A stretch of 5,672 nt of DNA from an uncultured bacterium (GTDB lineage: Bacteria; Actinomycetota; Actinomycetes; S36-B12): assembly GCA_903940375.1 (NCBI GenBank), contig CAJAKT010000052.1, forward strand, positions 1-5,672. Reading direction: 5' to 3'. Of this stretch, positions 5,609-5,672 are shown one piece after another (positions within the stretch are counted from its first letter, which is position 1; each line of letters starts with the position of its first letter). The position numbers were made by a program, and so were the translations under genes. The notes under the pieces were generated by a model. It saw nothing but the letters and a program-made list of their open reading frames with translations, was not told where the DNA came from and did no database searches.

Positions 5609-5672
5609 GTGGGAGTGCTCGACAAGATCCTTCGCGCGGGCGAGGGCAAGACCCTTCGCAAGCTCGAGGGCA
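5609..5672 (+). CDS. secA: SecA preprotein translocase ATPase, N-terminus (3' truncated)
   Basis: SecA is the cytoplasmic ATPase that pushes preproteins through the SecYEG channel. Only the first 21 residues are present before the window ends. After the GTG start they read GVLDKILRAGEGKTLRKLEG. This matches the conserved SecA amino-terminal helix (xLxKxLRxGEGxxLRKL). The position beside the mtrAB-lpqB-comF block agrees with the usual actinobacterial neighbourhood of secA1. The start is GTG 5609, supported by the ribosome binding site at 5592-5598. The nucleotide-binding motifs lie beyond the window, so the call rests on this short match plus context. Confidence 0.85.
   Translation, partial: MGVLDKILRAGEGKTLRKLEG

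Overview
The window is GC-rich, with GTG as well as ATG starts, short intergenic gaps and overlapping genes. Its gene content (mtrA, mtrB, lpqB, comF, secA) marks it as a chromosomal core locus of a high-GC Gram-positive actinobacterium. The protein flavour is broadly Micrococcales-like, but I cannot place the genus from sequence alone.

Layout: (1) Positions 1-3779 on the plus strand hold the end of mtrA (response regulator, cut by the window edge), complete mtrB (sensor kinase) and complete lpqB (lipoprotein). They are tightly packed: 17 bp between mtrA and mtrB, and a 4-bp GTGA overlap between mtrB and lpqB. (2) On the minus strand, comF (3721-4443) converges on lpqB and overlaps its 3' end by 59 bp. 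(3) A 256-bp non-coding gap (4444-4699) is full of repeats: four alternating copies of a 16-mer near CGGGAGAAAYGGCCAA that build nested palindromes, flanked by short direct repeats including a 13-bp unit repeated three times. (4) On the minus strand, 4700-5521 encodes a protein with an N-terminal GNAT acetyltransferase domain and a C-terminal LuxR-type helix-turn-helix. (5) A short divergent spacer with two perfect 15-bp dyads leads to the start of secA (plus strand, from 5609, cut by the window end).

How the genes work together: MtrA-MtrB is the conserved actinobacterial two-component system linked to cell wall, division and osmotic homeostasis. LpqB is its lipoprotein partner, which acts on MtrB outside the membrane. 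ComF is a zinc-finger phosphoribosyltransferase-like protein, and SecA drives preprotein export. In Mycobacterium and Corynebacterium the usual order is mtrA-mtrB-lpqB-comF-hpf-secA, all in one direction. Here comF is turned round, hpf is absent from its usual place, and a GNAT-LuxR gene sits there instead. The rearranged comF/GNAT-LuxR segment, its fusion protein and the palindromic repeat cluster are the unusual parts; the rest is ordinary core genome.
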